Below, in pieces: positions 22,690 to 36,000 of a stretch of 64,000 nt of DNA; position 1 is the first letter of the stretch, and each line of letters starts with the position of its first letter. Under the pieces are notes generated by a model that had not been told where the DNA came from, ran no database searches, and worked only from the letters and a program-made list of their open reading frames with translations. Position numbers and translations under genes: made by a program. The stretch is taken from contig MNCI01003715.1 in the NCBI GenBank assembly GCA_015680685.1, positions 95,694 to 159,693 on the forward strand, given 5' to 3'. Source of the stretch: Gnetum montanum. Taxonomy: Eukaryota > Streptophyta > Gnetopsida > Gnetales > Gnetaceae.

Positions 22690-25290
22690 TGAACTTATTC
22701 AATGGTAGTGTGACAATGGTGGCATAGGCATTGATCCAAATCATTCTTGGCTTCAACACCCCAAAGATAATATATTAATAAAATGGGACAACAATTTTTG
22801 GAATGGACAAAGGGTCTAAATTTTCTCATCTACAATGGTCTTATAAGGTTTCTACATTTTGTAGCATTCATTTTAATACGACCTTAAGGTAACTCCTGTA
22901 TTGATTTGCTTTTATCTTCTATTGCAAATATTCAATATATCACAGATTTTAAAGTAGGAGATGAGTTGGTGGGATCATGTCATTTAGACTTTTTGTTACA
23001 AATCAATGGGTTTCATGACATTAAAAAGAATAAGAAAAAGAAAATATCATAAATGATAATAACATTAGAGGCTAAAGAAAAATATAAGAAGGTGGTATAA
23101 CATTAGTGGAATATTAAATGACATGTTACAGAGTTGGAGCAAATATTAATAGAGGCAACTACACAGGTTACTAATGATTACAAGACTCATGCTTGGAAAA
23201 ATTGGTTTGATGATGATTGTATGAGGCTAGAAGAAATATTAAAACAACTAGCAAAAATCAAACACAAAATTTGATTAGGTAGTACAAATGCTTAATCAGG
23301 AAAAAAATAGAGTTTTTGTTCAAGAACAACATGAACATTTTGCATATATGATTAAAAATGAGCTCAAAAGTTTTTGGAAATATTTTCAATGTAAAGTCTC
23401 TCCATCACTTAATTTCTCTTTTTATGAAATTTGTGCCTTTTATAATAATCTCTTTTTAGGAGAAACTATTAATTACTAGTTTAATTCTTATTATGAGTCT
23501 ATCCAATTTACTCTAAATGAAATAATAGAAGGCATTAATAGATTGGCAATTGCAAAAGCTATTGATTCTGATGGTTTATATGTTGAATTGTGTAAATGGA
23601 CAATGACTTCTATTCATAAAGAAGTTTTTCATCAACTAAACTTGGTTATGAAGAATGGCTTGAATCAAGGATGGAAAGTCAACAAAGCAATACTTTTATT
23701 TTAAAAAGTAATAAAAATAATTTGAACTATCACATGATATTTGTAAGTAATATTTTTGCTAAGTTATTAGGCATTATTCTTGAAAAAAATACTTAGCACT
23801 TGGATAGAAGATAATACACAAGAGTAATGTGTTAGGCTAGTTTCAGGCAGAACCATTCTACAATTGACCACTTAGTTACACTTAGATATTATATGGAAGC
23901 TACAAAAAAAGCCTAATAAAAAATTTATTTGCTTTGTTAACTTTGCAAAAGTATATAATTTAGTCATCCATAAAAGTTTATGGCTATGCCTAAATAGTTT
24001 AGCCATCTCTACAAAGTTGATGGTAGTAATCCATAAGTTATATGAAGAAGTCATCATTGAACTTAAAAACAAGTATTCATGAAATAATTTTTAGTTTCAG
24101 TGAAATAGTGGAGTGAAGCAAGGATGTCCTATATTCCCAACTCTTTTTAGCTTCTTTATTGATGAGTTGCAAGATTGGATCTATATAAGAAATCATAAGC
24201 ATGCCATCAAGATTGGATCCTATGCAATGAACCTACTTCTTTATGCCAATGATGCAACTTTAATTTTTACTTCTCACAAATGTATGCAAAATATGTTGTA
24301 AATTCTAGAAAATTTTTATTTTTATTCTAGCCTTCAAGTCAATGTGGAAAAAACAAAAATGATGGTATGAGGTACAAGAAATACAATTTTAATTTTAATT
24401 TTAGAGCTACAAATATAAAAATAGTGAACTCTTTTAGATATTTAGGTCTCTGATATGCAACTAATAATTGTGTCAAGGAGAGAATAGCAAGAGCAATTAA
24501 GGCTCTATATGGTATTAAAAACAAATGTAAATCATTAGGATCATGGGCTTAGAAGGTTAGAAAACAAATATTTCATGCTATTATTTATCCTACAATGTTG
24601 TATTGATGTACCATATGGGAGCCAAGCCTTCGTGCAAAAACTTGAAAAGTTTTTGGAAGAATGCAAAAAATGTTTCTATTAAATGAATTGAAAGTGAAGG
24701 TACAAACACCTTATCATATATTACTTTTGTAATATGATGTGCTCCCACTAGAAGCTAAAGCTCTTTATAAATTTAATAGCTATATTTATAACCTACTAGA
24801 AACTAAGCAAACCAAATTTTCCAAAGTAGTTCTTGAAGACACAAAAAAAAACAAGGATGGTATTTTCAAGCAATACAATGGCTAATGGAATCTATCATTG
24901 AAGGCAATGTAACATAATCCTAAACACATACATAAGTTAGTTAATAGCAAGTGCTTAAAAAAATATGGTCAAATGTGGAAGAAAAGAAAAACTTTTACTT
25001 GGTGAACACTAGATGTAATCAACTTGATTACAAATTTTGTATCTTACAACTAAAATTCCAATTAGATCTTTCAGCTTAATCAACAAGCTTCACGTGAGTT
25101 CACATCAACTTAGGATAGAAAGTGGGAGAAGGATTAATTTTCCTAGAAAAGATCACACATGCAAGCTTTGTGGATCGATAGCTCTTGAGGATGAGTACCA
25201 CATCTTTCTTATTTGTCCTATAATTGATAATCTCCACCACAAATATAATATTACAACAAAAAGTTTGTAGAACTTATTTTTGTTACATTT
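22690..25290 (+). mobile_element. LINE (non-LTR retrotransposon), decayed, with zf-RVT tail
   Basis: Plus-strand coding traces appear in order. A pre-RT region (KNWFDDDCMRLEEIL-like, 23200-23240) leads to the open segment 23288-23479. RT follows with INRLAIAKAIDSDGLYVELC (about 23534-23593), FVNFAKVYNLVIHKSLW (about 23930), GVKQGCPIFPTLFSFFIDEL (24110-24169) and LLLYANDATLIF (24233). The C-terminal Cys/His cluster reads CKLCGSIALEDEYHIFLICP (25160-25219). The catalytic YADD reads YAND. Frameshifts and TAG/TGA stops are frequent. The 5' end abuts the family E LTR. The KQGCP...YIDEL/EDEYH type is one I associate with early-diverging land plants and gymnosperms. Confidence 0.85.
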
Positions 25291-27001
25291 AATGATACTT
25301 AGTCACTTTGTTGAATTTATTTTTATTCTCCATGAGATGAATGTACTTTTTGTCTTATAGATCATTTTTCATCTCCAAATGTAATAAAATCTTCAATTCT
25401 AGTTTCAATTTCAAATATAACCACCTTATTATCAATGCAATAGCCCTCACTTACATAGCCTTAGACATTGTTGTGAAAATTTGTAACATGAATAGAGTTC
25501 ATTTATGAGATGCTTGGGCAACATTCCCTATATAGTCTCTTCATTGAAGTTTCTTTATTTTGGTGGGAGATAAATGTAATGTATGGATCAAATGAGTCAT
25601 CGACCTTGCTTAGACAATTGCTAAATTCTTGGATCTATTGATTAGGTTTTAATATTCATTTTTGGCTAATTTCAAGCTTTCTAATTTGTGAGGAAGTCGT
25701 ATTAATAATTGATGATGTATTTACTTTTAACAATAAAATAATAGAAGATATTTTGTGATAAGTGGCAAGTGTCTCACACCCAACCATATAAATTTACAAA
25801 TATAGTCAACCCTATTTTATTGTATAAATTTACAAATATAGTCAACCCTATTTTATTGGTACAAGGCTAGGAGAATGATGATGATGATGATGCATGAACT
25901 ATATCATAATCCATAAAAGAGATGAGTTAAATGTTAGAAATAACATCAGTCACTCACAAGTCAATGTCTTCTCAATCACATTCATAATGGGCTCTCAATC
26001 TATGCTAAACATGATCAAAGCATATGATCAATGATATTGTTTAGCCTATGTCACTCAATATAGAAATTACTAAAAATAGAAATATTCTTAAGCTAAAGCA
26101 AACTAATAGTAGTAATAAAAACAAAGTCTATAGCAATGAGTATCTACTCTATCAACATATCACTACACTTCTAGATTTACATATTAATTACTATGCATCA
26201 AAGCTAGTTCACTACCAAATGTACTAAGTCAACTAGCTATTAGGCAACCAAGTTAAGACGTAGCTAATGTTCCAAGTCATCTTGCTTTCCTAATAACAAT
26301 AAAAAATGTAAATGCAAACGTTATAGAAAATTAACTTTTTCATTGCAATAAAGTAAATGCAGGAACTGTAAATTTCCTATAACTCAAAATGATGCAATAT
26401 GAAAGAATCAATTTCGATTTTTATTATCATTTATGGATACTTTCAAGCATAACCACTTGAATAAAGATGATAAATTGGCTCCAACATACACTATGGGTAC
26501 TAAAACTAAACAAATTTTCTTACTTTTAGCTAAAAATGATGATTACTACATCTCCCATCACATATATATAGGCACATTTATGTCAACACACCCAAAGATG
26601 CATGGGCCTAATGTGCATAAGTAGATGCACTAACACATATGTATAGATGCAACAAATGCAACAAGTTTGAAATTGATATCTCCTATCTATCTAAAATAAA
26701 TATGCCATTTCATTTTGAAGAAACAATTATGACTCTAGAGGAATTTTTGAAACTTACGATGAGAATGGAATATTGTTAGTGTCCTTTTTTGAAACAATAA
26801 AATTTCATAATTTGTCTCCACAATTTCTATCCCTTTGTACTAAACAAAAGTTCTTTTCAATTATATATCAAATAAGATGAACGAATGATTTTTTAATTAA
26901 AAAATATTATAAAGAACATATTCCAAAACAAAGCTTTCTTGCACCATCTATGTTTAACATTTAGGTTAGCTTGAAAACTCTTTGATACTTAACTTCTCTT
27001 T
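25291..27001. other. Intergenic stretch downstream of the RNase H gene
   Basis: AT-rich, no coding signal. Contains a perfect 36-bp tandem duplication (25787-25822 and 25823-25858) and a short ATG trinucleotide run near 25877. The part just below 27002 would be the 3' UTR of the minus-strand RNase H gene; I see no decisive poly(A) signal. Confidence 0.5.
25787..25858. repeat. Perfect 36-bp tandem duplication
   Basis: Two adjacent copies of a unit starting tataaatttacaaatatag. Non-coding, downstream of the RNase H gene. Confidence 0.9.
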
Positions 27002-27036
27002 TTATGGGATTTCTCTATTGCAAATCCATTCACCAT
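27002..27036 (-). CDS. RNase H gene, 35-nt terminal coding exon
   Basis: Acceptor TGTACAG at 27037. Two bases complete the Asp codon split by the intron, then GEWICNREIP and TAA. The phase fits exactly. The family C-terminus is variable, so this exon rests on splice signal, phase and position alone. Confidence 0.7.
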
Positions 27037-30000
27037 CTGTACACCAAGCCGAAAACCAGTCATTTGTAAAAGAAAAGTGCAGACGATCACTCTATAACCG
27101 TAAAACAAAATAATGATAACTTTCATTTTGTTACCGTCATTTACCTCTAAGAAATATAGCTTCATTGGCCAATGAGTCAGCCGTAGAATTATATTCCTGT
27201 AATAAACAGTCCTTGGATCTTAACAGTTACTTCAATTTCAAAATTTCCATCTTTATATTCAGAGCACCTTTAAAACCCATAACAAAGAAATATCTGAAAT
27301 TGTAATTTTCTAAATAACCATGAAATTTTATAACTTATTTTACTTAACTGATTTGGGTTAATCTAGAAAACCTAAATGCTATACCTCATTCCTTGAGTAC
27401 ATTTCACAAGTATTCTTAGCTTTCTACTAATTCCTCAACAGAGAAGCACAGTACTGCATGTAACCATCGTTGACCAAACATTAATTGCATGACCATGCAA
27501 TCGGCATTCGATTCACAACCCAGATATTTTTCGAATATATTTGGATTGAATACTAATACCTAAACTATAAAAACAGGAAATTGAAAAGAATTGTATGAAA
27601 TAAACAAAGCAAATTAAGAAAAATGAAGAAATTATGTTCTCCTTCTGAAAGAAAATCGTAGCTCTGACGCTGATTGTGGACTGGTCAGAATGAAAATAAA
27701 GATAATAATATCACAAAAACATGCATCTCTACCATTCATGGCAGTGCCAATGGTGCATTGGGGAAGGTTACAAACTTATATTCCTCGCAAGAGCTGAAGA
27801 ATTGCCCCATCAAAGATAATGAATGTCACAAAATATGAACCACCTTCAAAACGTAATTGAAGTTGCTGGTTTAGAATACAGAAAATCGGCATCATACTCC
27901 AGTAACAGAGTTTTGTAGTTCAAATGGTAAATTAACATAATTTGTGCTCCTTAACCCAATGCATTTCATAGGTTTCTTGATTATTGATCCATTGATATAT
28001 TATGATTATGCTTATGCGTTTGTTGTTATGTTTGTTTATGCATATTGTGAGTATCAACATATCGGTGTTTTTGCGAACTTTTCATTTTTTTAAAAGATTA
28101 TCGGAGTTAATTTTCTTATTACAATGTTTAATTGTGTTCTTTTATGTTTATTCCCAGGTTTGATGGTATTCTTTTATCTTTGTTTTCAAGAATTTTACAG
28201 TGCACAAGCTCGTAGCTCAATGGTGAATGCTCACAAAGTTAAACAAACATTAAGAAGCTAGAGAAGATGTAACATAAATTGATCTCATAAGAAGACAACA
28301 ACAAAATGCCGTACCCGCAACACATGACGAATTTGAAATTCTCGGAATCTTGATTTTAATTCCTTTGCTTCTCTGCTTAGCTCCATAATGTTCTTATTTT
28401 TTGTTTGCCATTTGTCTTGAACCTGAATTGCACTAAAATTGTTAAGATTTTCTCAGCTACGCATGAATAAATAGCACATGTAAAACTTAAAACAAGCATT
28501 TAATAAAACCTTCTTTAAAAAAACTAAATATATGAATATTTAAAAAAGTTCACCATCAACCTTGTAACCATGAAATTTATATAAATTCAAGCCATTATCA
28601 TCATCTTAGCATTGTCCTACAAAAAGGGCTTAGCAACATCAGTTCTTAGCATTGTCCTACAAAATGGCTTAGCAACATCAGTTCTTTTTTACCAGTGACC
28701 TCTATTAATAGCTAAATCTTTATCTGTCTACAAATTTTTCATATCATCTTCAATCATTTTTCAAGTTTTTTCAAGTCTTTTTTGGTCTTCCTCTAGATAA
28801 CTTTTTGAAACTATGATGTGACAATCTTCTTTGAGAAGCTTATCATCTGATCTTTAGACACAATCCAATAGCTTCACTGCAATAAAAGTTACTCCAAGTC
28901 TTCATCTTATGCCTATATTGTGGAATTTACCTCTTTTGTACATTCAGTACCATAAAAAGTAGCAAGCTTAATTACTGTTACATAAAATCTACCCTTTAGA
29001 TTTATTGAACTCTTTTATCACATAAAATACCACTAAATTATATTCATTTTGATCATCTCTCCTATTTCTTACATCTTATCAATTTCACCTTCTAATTAGA
29101 GCATTGATCTAGGGTAATGGAACCATACATTCACACTAATAAATTTAAATCGGAAACTGAAATAAGGTAACAGATAATGTCACCATAGCCAAAGCCAAAC
29201 ATAAGAATTTAGATAACTTTTATGAAAAATTAGGAACAAAGGTGAAAAATCTATTTATAAACTGGCAAAAATCAGAAACAAGAAATGTAAAGACATTGAT
29301 CATGTCAAATGCATTAAGGAAGCAAATAAAAGAATTTGACAATAAAATTTTGAATAGATGGAAAATTTATTTTAAAGAATTATTAAATGAAGAATTCCCA
29401 AAAGAAGACATCCAAAAAGAAAAACCAAATTTTGGTTTAGTTAATGAATTTTCTTTTTCTAAGGTGAAGACAACTTTATCAAAAATGAAAAGAGAAAAAT
29501 TGTTGAACTAGATAATATTCCTATAAAAGCTTGGAAAGGATTGGGAGATACAGGAGTTTCTTGGTTAACATAATTATTTAACAAAATTTAAAGGATAGAG
29601 AAATGCCCAACAATTGGAGAAAAAGGATTGTTGTTTCCATCTACAAGGAGACACACAAAATTATGCAAACTATAGAGAGATCAAGCTAATGAGCCATACT
29701 ATGAAGCTTTGAGAAAGAGTCATAGAGTAGTGTTTCAAACTTGAATCAACAATCTTAGAAATTTCATTTAAATTTATGCTAGGTAGATCTATTATAGAGA
29801 CTTTTTTCCCGATACAATTGATGGAGAAATCTAGAAAACATAGAAAAAATCTACATATATCTTCATTGACTTGAAAAAGCATATGACAAAGTACCTAGAG
29901 ATATTATTTGGTGGGCCTTGCAAAGGAAAAACATCCCTAATAAATATATTAAAGTGATTCAAGACATGTTGATATTAAAACATCCCTAATAAATATATTT

Positions 30001-33000
30001 TTACCATGCCATCAAATAACATGTATCTCAATATAACCATTGGGATTGATGTTGTGAGTTGTAGATGGAAATCACAAGCCTCATTAAGGTATACCAAGAA
30101 AAACAAAGGCTGAAAATAAACCTCTAGAATGTTGAAAACCAAAGGTAAAATAAAGTGTATTGTTAATTCTCACATCATATATAAATAGATATCATAGTTA
30201 ATTATAAGATGGAAGAGGGCCCAATATAACATTAGCTTTGCCCCACAATAGACATTAAATTGGCCCCATTATTAGCTTGGACTTGGCATGTCATGTCCAT
30301 TACATTTTTAACAATTCCTCCCTTGAAATCAAGATATCTTAATTTTTGTCAATATATATCAAAAACAAAGATCTACTATTGCCGTCCATAAAGGACGCTA
30401 TTGCATAGACCAAAAAAGAAAATTTTCTCAATTCATAATGAAACTAAGGAAACATGGAAATATTTTGAAATTTCTCAATGCCTTAGGAATCTAGAGAAGG
30501 CATGAGGTCTATTATTAGCTTGGAGCTAGCATTTCATATGTCCATTACAATTTTAACAAGTCCTTCCTTAAGGTCAAGACATCTTATTTTTTGCCAGTAT
30601 ATATCAATTTATTACCAAAAGGATCCACCATTGCCATCCATAAAGCACTCTAAAGCACAAACCAAAATTGAAATGTGATGAGGAAATTAACTTGCCTTTG
30701 CATGTACTTTGTATCCTCAAAGTGTCTTAGAGATGCTAGGAGTCATTGTAGTTGTTTCTATGTTTTTTTGAAGTCAACTTTATGAGTTGTGTGGCTTTGG
30801 GCAAGTCACTGTGAGCTATTGTGAGTAACAATCAACCACAGTCTACAACTGCAAGTTGCAATCAACCACAATCTATTATAAAGTCCAAAAAAATAAAAGT
30901 TTCTAGTGTCAAGCAGCAAGTTGCAAGCTCATGTGAGTCATAGTGAGGTCACAGTCTAAAGACGCAAGCCACAATCGATCACAATCAATGCTAAAACAGA
31001 GAAGAAAATATTCAAGTTTTACCAATGTGAGCACAATATGGGTTGCAATTTGGTCGTAACTTGGAATTGTGACATAGCTGCGAGCCGTAGTTACTTGCAA
31101 TTTGAGAAAAATATATTTTTTCAAAAACAGCACAATTTTTAAAAGTCAGCAAAAAACCAAGGGTCTTAACAAAGGCTATAAAAGGTTGTATGTAGCCTCA
31201 GGAAATGATGCCAGCTGCCATATGTGCCTAGCTGGAAGTGAGAGTAAGTCTCAATTAAGAGAATTAAGCACTATGAGCCTTGTGATTGAGAGATCATCCT
31301 CTTGATGGTCCACCTTATGTTGTGAGAGTGGAGTGAGGGTTTAATTGATTGATTGTTTGTCCTTGGGAGTGTTTGGCTTCCATTTATGCATTCTTGGATT
31401 GTGAAATCAAAAGGAGCTCCTCATCATCTTGGTATCAAAGCGCTTGGTTTAGAAGACAATTCAATTCAAATGAAGAACCTTCATCACCAACACAAGGGAA
31501 TTACTCTCCTAAGATCATTATGTTGGCCGCAATTTCAATTGTTATTTCCATACTCCATTAGGGTTTTGAAAACTCCTTTTGGTCATCAATTTGATAAATT
31601 ATTTTGGGTATTGGAAATACTTATCAATTGTAACATCCATTAGCTTGAATTAGCTAGGGTTTGTATACTTTGAGCTTATTTCAATTAGGGTTTGAGTAAT
31701 CCTTGATGGTTCACTTTTGGAGGTACTCCAACTCTCTTTGTAGGTACTTTTAATTCTTTTGAATTTCTTCATGAACATTTGTGAGTTTTATCTTTTAGGT
31801 TATTTCCATCATGGCACCAAAGAAGAAGACAATCCAAACTTTAGCCAAAGACATGGAAAACATGAGAAATGCTTGTAAGTATATTCTTGACAAACTTAAG
31901 AAGCTGGAAAAGAACAAATGACATCTTACATCACCAAGCACATCAAAGCAAGAGTATAACTCAAGGGCTTCTTCAAAGCATTCATCTATGCTACCTCTTG
32001 AAGATGATCTTCCTTTTGAGAATGAAAACTTTGAAAAGAATGAGGAACAAGAGAATGAGGTCTCTTATGCTTTAGGTGTTGAGAACAAGTCCCATGGATT
32101 CATATTTCCAAGGAAGGGAGAGAAGGAACCTAATTCAAAACCTTAATGGAGCTATAAATGTCTTTGTTACAAGAAAAAAGGGTCTTAGAAGGTTAGGGAT
32201 TGACCAAATTTCCAAAAAGAGCAAGAAAGGACCAAGTGCCTTCATGCGTGGCCCATGTTTCAAGAGGCAAAATCCTCCACCAAAAAGTATAAATAGGGGT
32301 AAACCCTTTCCATTGTAACTTGCCTTGCATTTTGAGTTGAAATGAATAGAAGCTCTCCCTTCCTTCAATTCTTGAGTATTCTTGTGCAAGCTTTGTGTGC
32401 TTGGGTAAGCTCTCCTAGCTTTCTCCTTCTCTTTTCCTGCATTCTTACAATATGGCTCTTTTAATTTGAGAAGTGAATCCCCTTTCATGGGTTCTTCTCC
32501 CAAGTTCTTATAAGCATTTGTTTTATAATTTCTCACAATTTATGCATTCTCACATGTTTCTTACATGCATGTTTCAATTGCATGTTCTCTTAAATTTCTG
32601 AAGTTAAATGCATGTTTTCTAATGTTAGTAATGAAGAATCGAAGAATTTAGAAGTGGTTTCATGTTCTATTTCAAGGAATTCACTTCCCATTTGTAGATT
32701 CAAGTTGATTTCTCCCTTGTCTCATGTTCATGATGAAGGGTTGCAACTCCTTTAATGTTAATTTCATGTAAAAACATATAAATCTCTGTGCATGTGCTTG
32801 TTCCAAGCTTCTCTAACTTGTGATAATCTTTTCTCATGTTTGTCTCATGTCTCCAAAAGCATTTGAAGTTATTTAAGTGTCAATTCAAGAGTTTATATCG
32901 GTTTTGTTTATTCTACACACATATCTTGAATTCAAAGCTCAATTAATGTTTATCTTCTGATTCAAGCTTGCTTCACCATGTTTAGAGAGCGTATAACATT

Positions 33001-36000
33001 TTCTAGTGTTTATTCCCAAGTGTTGTGCCTCATCTTTGCTTAGGTTGCCTTCAAACCTTTGTTTTGACATCATTCTTTGTTTCCTACAGGACCACAACTT
33101 CACCATGACTCATGGTGAACACAAAGACATTTCTGAGTGACCATGACCTTACCACAATTTGGAGTGAACAACCACGACCTTATCATGACTCGTAGTCTAG
33201 TTTTTCCATAATCACGTGACTCATGGTTCAATCATTGGACAAATTTGAAGTATAAGAGATATCATGGAGACTAAAATGTTCAACATGACCTAACCACAAC
33301 TCGTGGTTTGCACAAAGTTTATTTTTCTCTATTTTTGAAAGACCATAACTCATGGTGGCCTTATAGTAAAACAGCACAACTTGACCATGACCCATGGTCA
33401 AGCATCACACCTCGTGGCATTGCAGACCATGACCTTTCGAATACTTGTGGTGGCCTAAATCAACTCCAGTGGAGTTGAAATTTCTACTACAACAAGATCA
33501 GAGATACCTTATTCCATTGCCAACCTCTAACAAGTAGTATCAGAGCCAAGAAGTTGGTGAGAGAAAGCAAAGAAATGGCCTCCAAAGATATTCCTAAGTA
33601 TTCTATTATCTTTAATGGGTCTTAAGACTTTTTTTATTGGTCTAATTTGGTTAAGTCTTTGTTGCAAATTAATGAGGTCTAGTCATATGTGTTGGTTCTA
33701 GTATGCACTTTGGTAACTTTGACTTCATTCACTCTATTCACCCAAGATATGGATTTCATGGTAGACCAAAAAGTGAATTCAAAAAGCCGAAATTCAAAGT
33801 AATCGAAGGCCATATTTACATATGGAAATATAGCAAAAAACAAGTAAAAGCATATAGACGAAGTTCAAACTTCAAGAAAAGTCAAGCTAAGTTAACTCTT
33901 TTGTAACATAGGGACCAAAGCCATGTAAAGTTTATTTGAAATCTTTTATCATAAAAGATGATAGGAATTTTGTAAGTAACAGATTGTTGAAAGAGCTTTG
34001 TATCAAGTATGCACTCACTCCATAGCTCTCTCGAATCGCAGAGATATACATCTAGCAAATCACCAATTTCTATTCTAAATGTTGAACAATTTTATTCAAG
34101 ACTCCTTTTTAGGCCAGATTTGAAGTATAAAATAAATTCTAATTGATCTGAAATTTTACAGACTTATAGATTGCAAAACGAGCTTTCCAACAAGCCGATG
34201 ATCAGCCCAAAATTCATCTAGATCACAAACAAATCACAACTACAAAAGCAGATAAATTTCAATTTTTCTTAGTTGGGCCACCGACATCATCTAATAGATC
34301 AGGTTGCGAAAAATCTGCAAAATAAAAATTCTTTCGAATGTTTTTACATCTAAAAAATCAAAAATATGTAGAAAATGGACTTTTAATTCATCCAAATGTT
34401 AATGCTCTAACAAAAGAGCAAAGGAGGCAACTATCGAAAGATACTAAGTTAGATGCATTAGCTAAGAAGATAATATTTACAAGTTGTAATGAGGCCGTTG
34501 GGGCCAAAATTATCACTAAAAATACCTTCAATGAGTGTTGGGATGCCCTTCAAGAGGACTATAAGGGCAATAAGGCCAATAGAAAGATTAAGGAGCTAAA
34601 AGTAAGAATAGAGTTCGAAAATATGAAAGTTTAAAAAGATGAGCCATTTGAGCATTTCCTTGAAAGTATGCCTTAGGAATCTTGAGTAGTATAATGGTAA
34701 TTACTCCATGCAACAAAAGGTACACAACATCATGGCTATATTGTATGGTGAATCTAGGTTTGTTAATGTTGTGGAAACCATAGTCCAAACCAAAGATCTC
34801 TTCACTTATACTTTAGATGAACTTGTATCAAGCCATCCAAGAGTTTAAAAACTCTTTATCATCAAGTCAAGATAATGCCTATGCCGCTCAAAATCCTTCA
34901 TGAGGTAAAGGAAAAGGAAGAAGAGGAATAGGACAAACATATTCCAAAAAAAGTGAAGCATCACCTCAAGATAGGCAGCCATCAAATTTCAAAGGTAGAA
35001 GAAGAGGCCTAAGAGGAAGAAGAGGAGGTGAAAGATCCAACTTCCAACAAATGAGTAACACCTTTACACCATCTTCATTAATTCCATGGTGTATAATGTT
35101 GCAACAAAAAGAATAACATAGAGGACAAGTGTTGGCAGAAAATGGGGTTCCAACACCTTATCATTCACAAAGGAAACAATTGAGAATAATGAGGAGATTC
35201 TTCATCAGCCCAAGACAAAGGTAAGCAAGTAGGTAATGGATCTAACACTAATTTTATTGCTTTCTACATGAGTAAACAAATCAGTCCTTCTACATGGATA
35301 ATTGATAGTTGATGTAGTAATCATATGATTCCTCATAAAAATTGTTTCATGGATTTTAAGGATGAATAGAGTCTTCAATCAATTAAAGTAGGTGCTTATG
35401 TAGAAATTAAAGGCATTGGTAAGTGTCAAAGTGTTCTTGATAATGTTCATCACATCCAAGTCCATGATGTATTCTATGTTCCTCAATTGTTTAATTCTCT
35501 TCTTTCAATAGGTCAAATGTCAAGAAAAGGTAACAAGGTTGTGTTTGAGAATGATAAATGAATCATCTTAAATAGTCATGATCTAGATGCAAAGATTCCC
35601 ATCTTGGAAAATTAGATCTATCATTTTGGAGCATTGCACTCCACTCATGTAAGTCCAAGTCAAGAGTCTTCCAAGCATGAGATGGAAAAATTATGGCATT
35701 GTAGGCTTGGTCATGCCTCCTACTCCAACCTTATCAAGCTCATCAAAAATCAAGTAGCCATTGGAGTCAAGTTTCATGAAGCACCTCAAAAGGTTTGTGA
35801 CACATGTCAAAAGGGCAAACAAAAGGCACTTCCACATTCCAATACAACTAAAAGAAGGACCAAACCTTTAGAGCTTATTCACATTGATGAGTGGCGAGTA
35901 TACCCTACGCCCAATCATACAAATCACTAAGCGTTCATGCACAATCTGGTTGAATTTTGTGGACTTGTAGCCTTCTAAGTACACAGGTCTCTAAGAAGTG

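Noticed and set aside
25787-25858. Tandem repeat as a possible CRISPR or satellite array
   Set aside because: Only two adjacent 36-bp copies without spacers; a simple duplication in a plant genome.
32135-32536. 133-codon minus-strand ORF
   Set aside because: It lies over the Copia-G LTR promoter region, repeated at 49.1 kb, and has no domain. Chance ORF.
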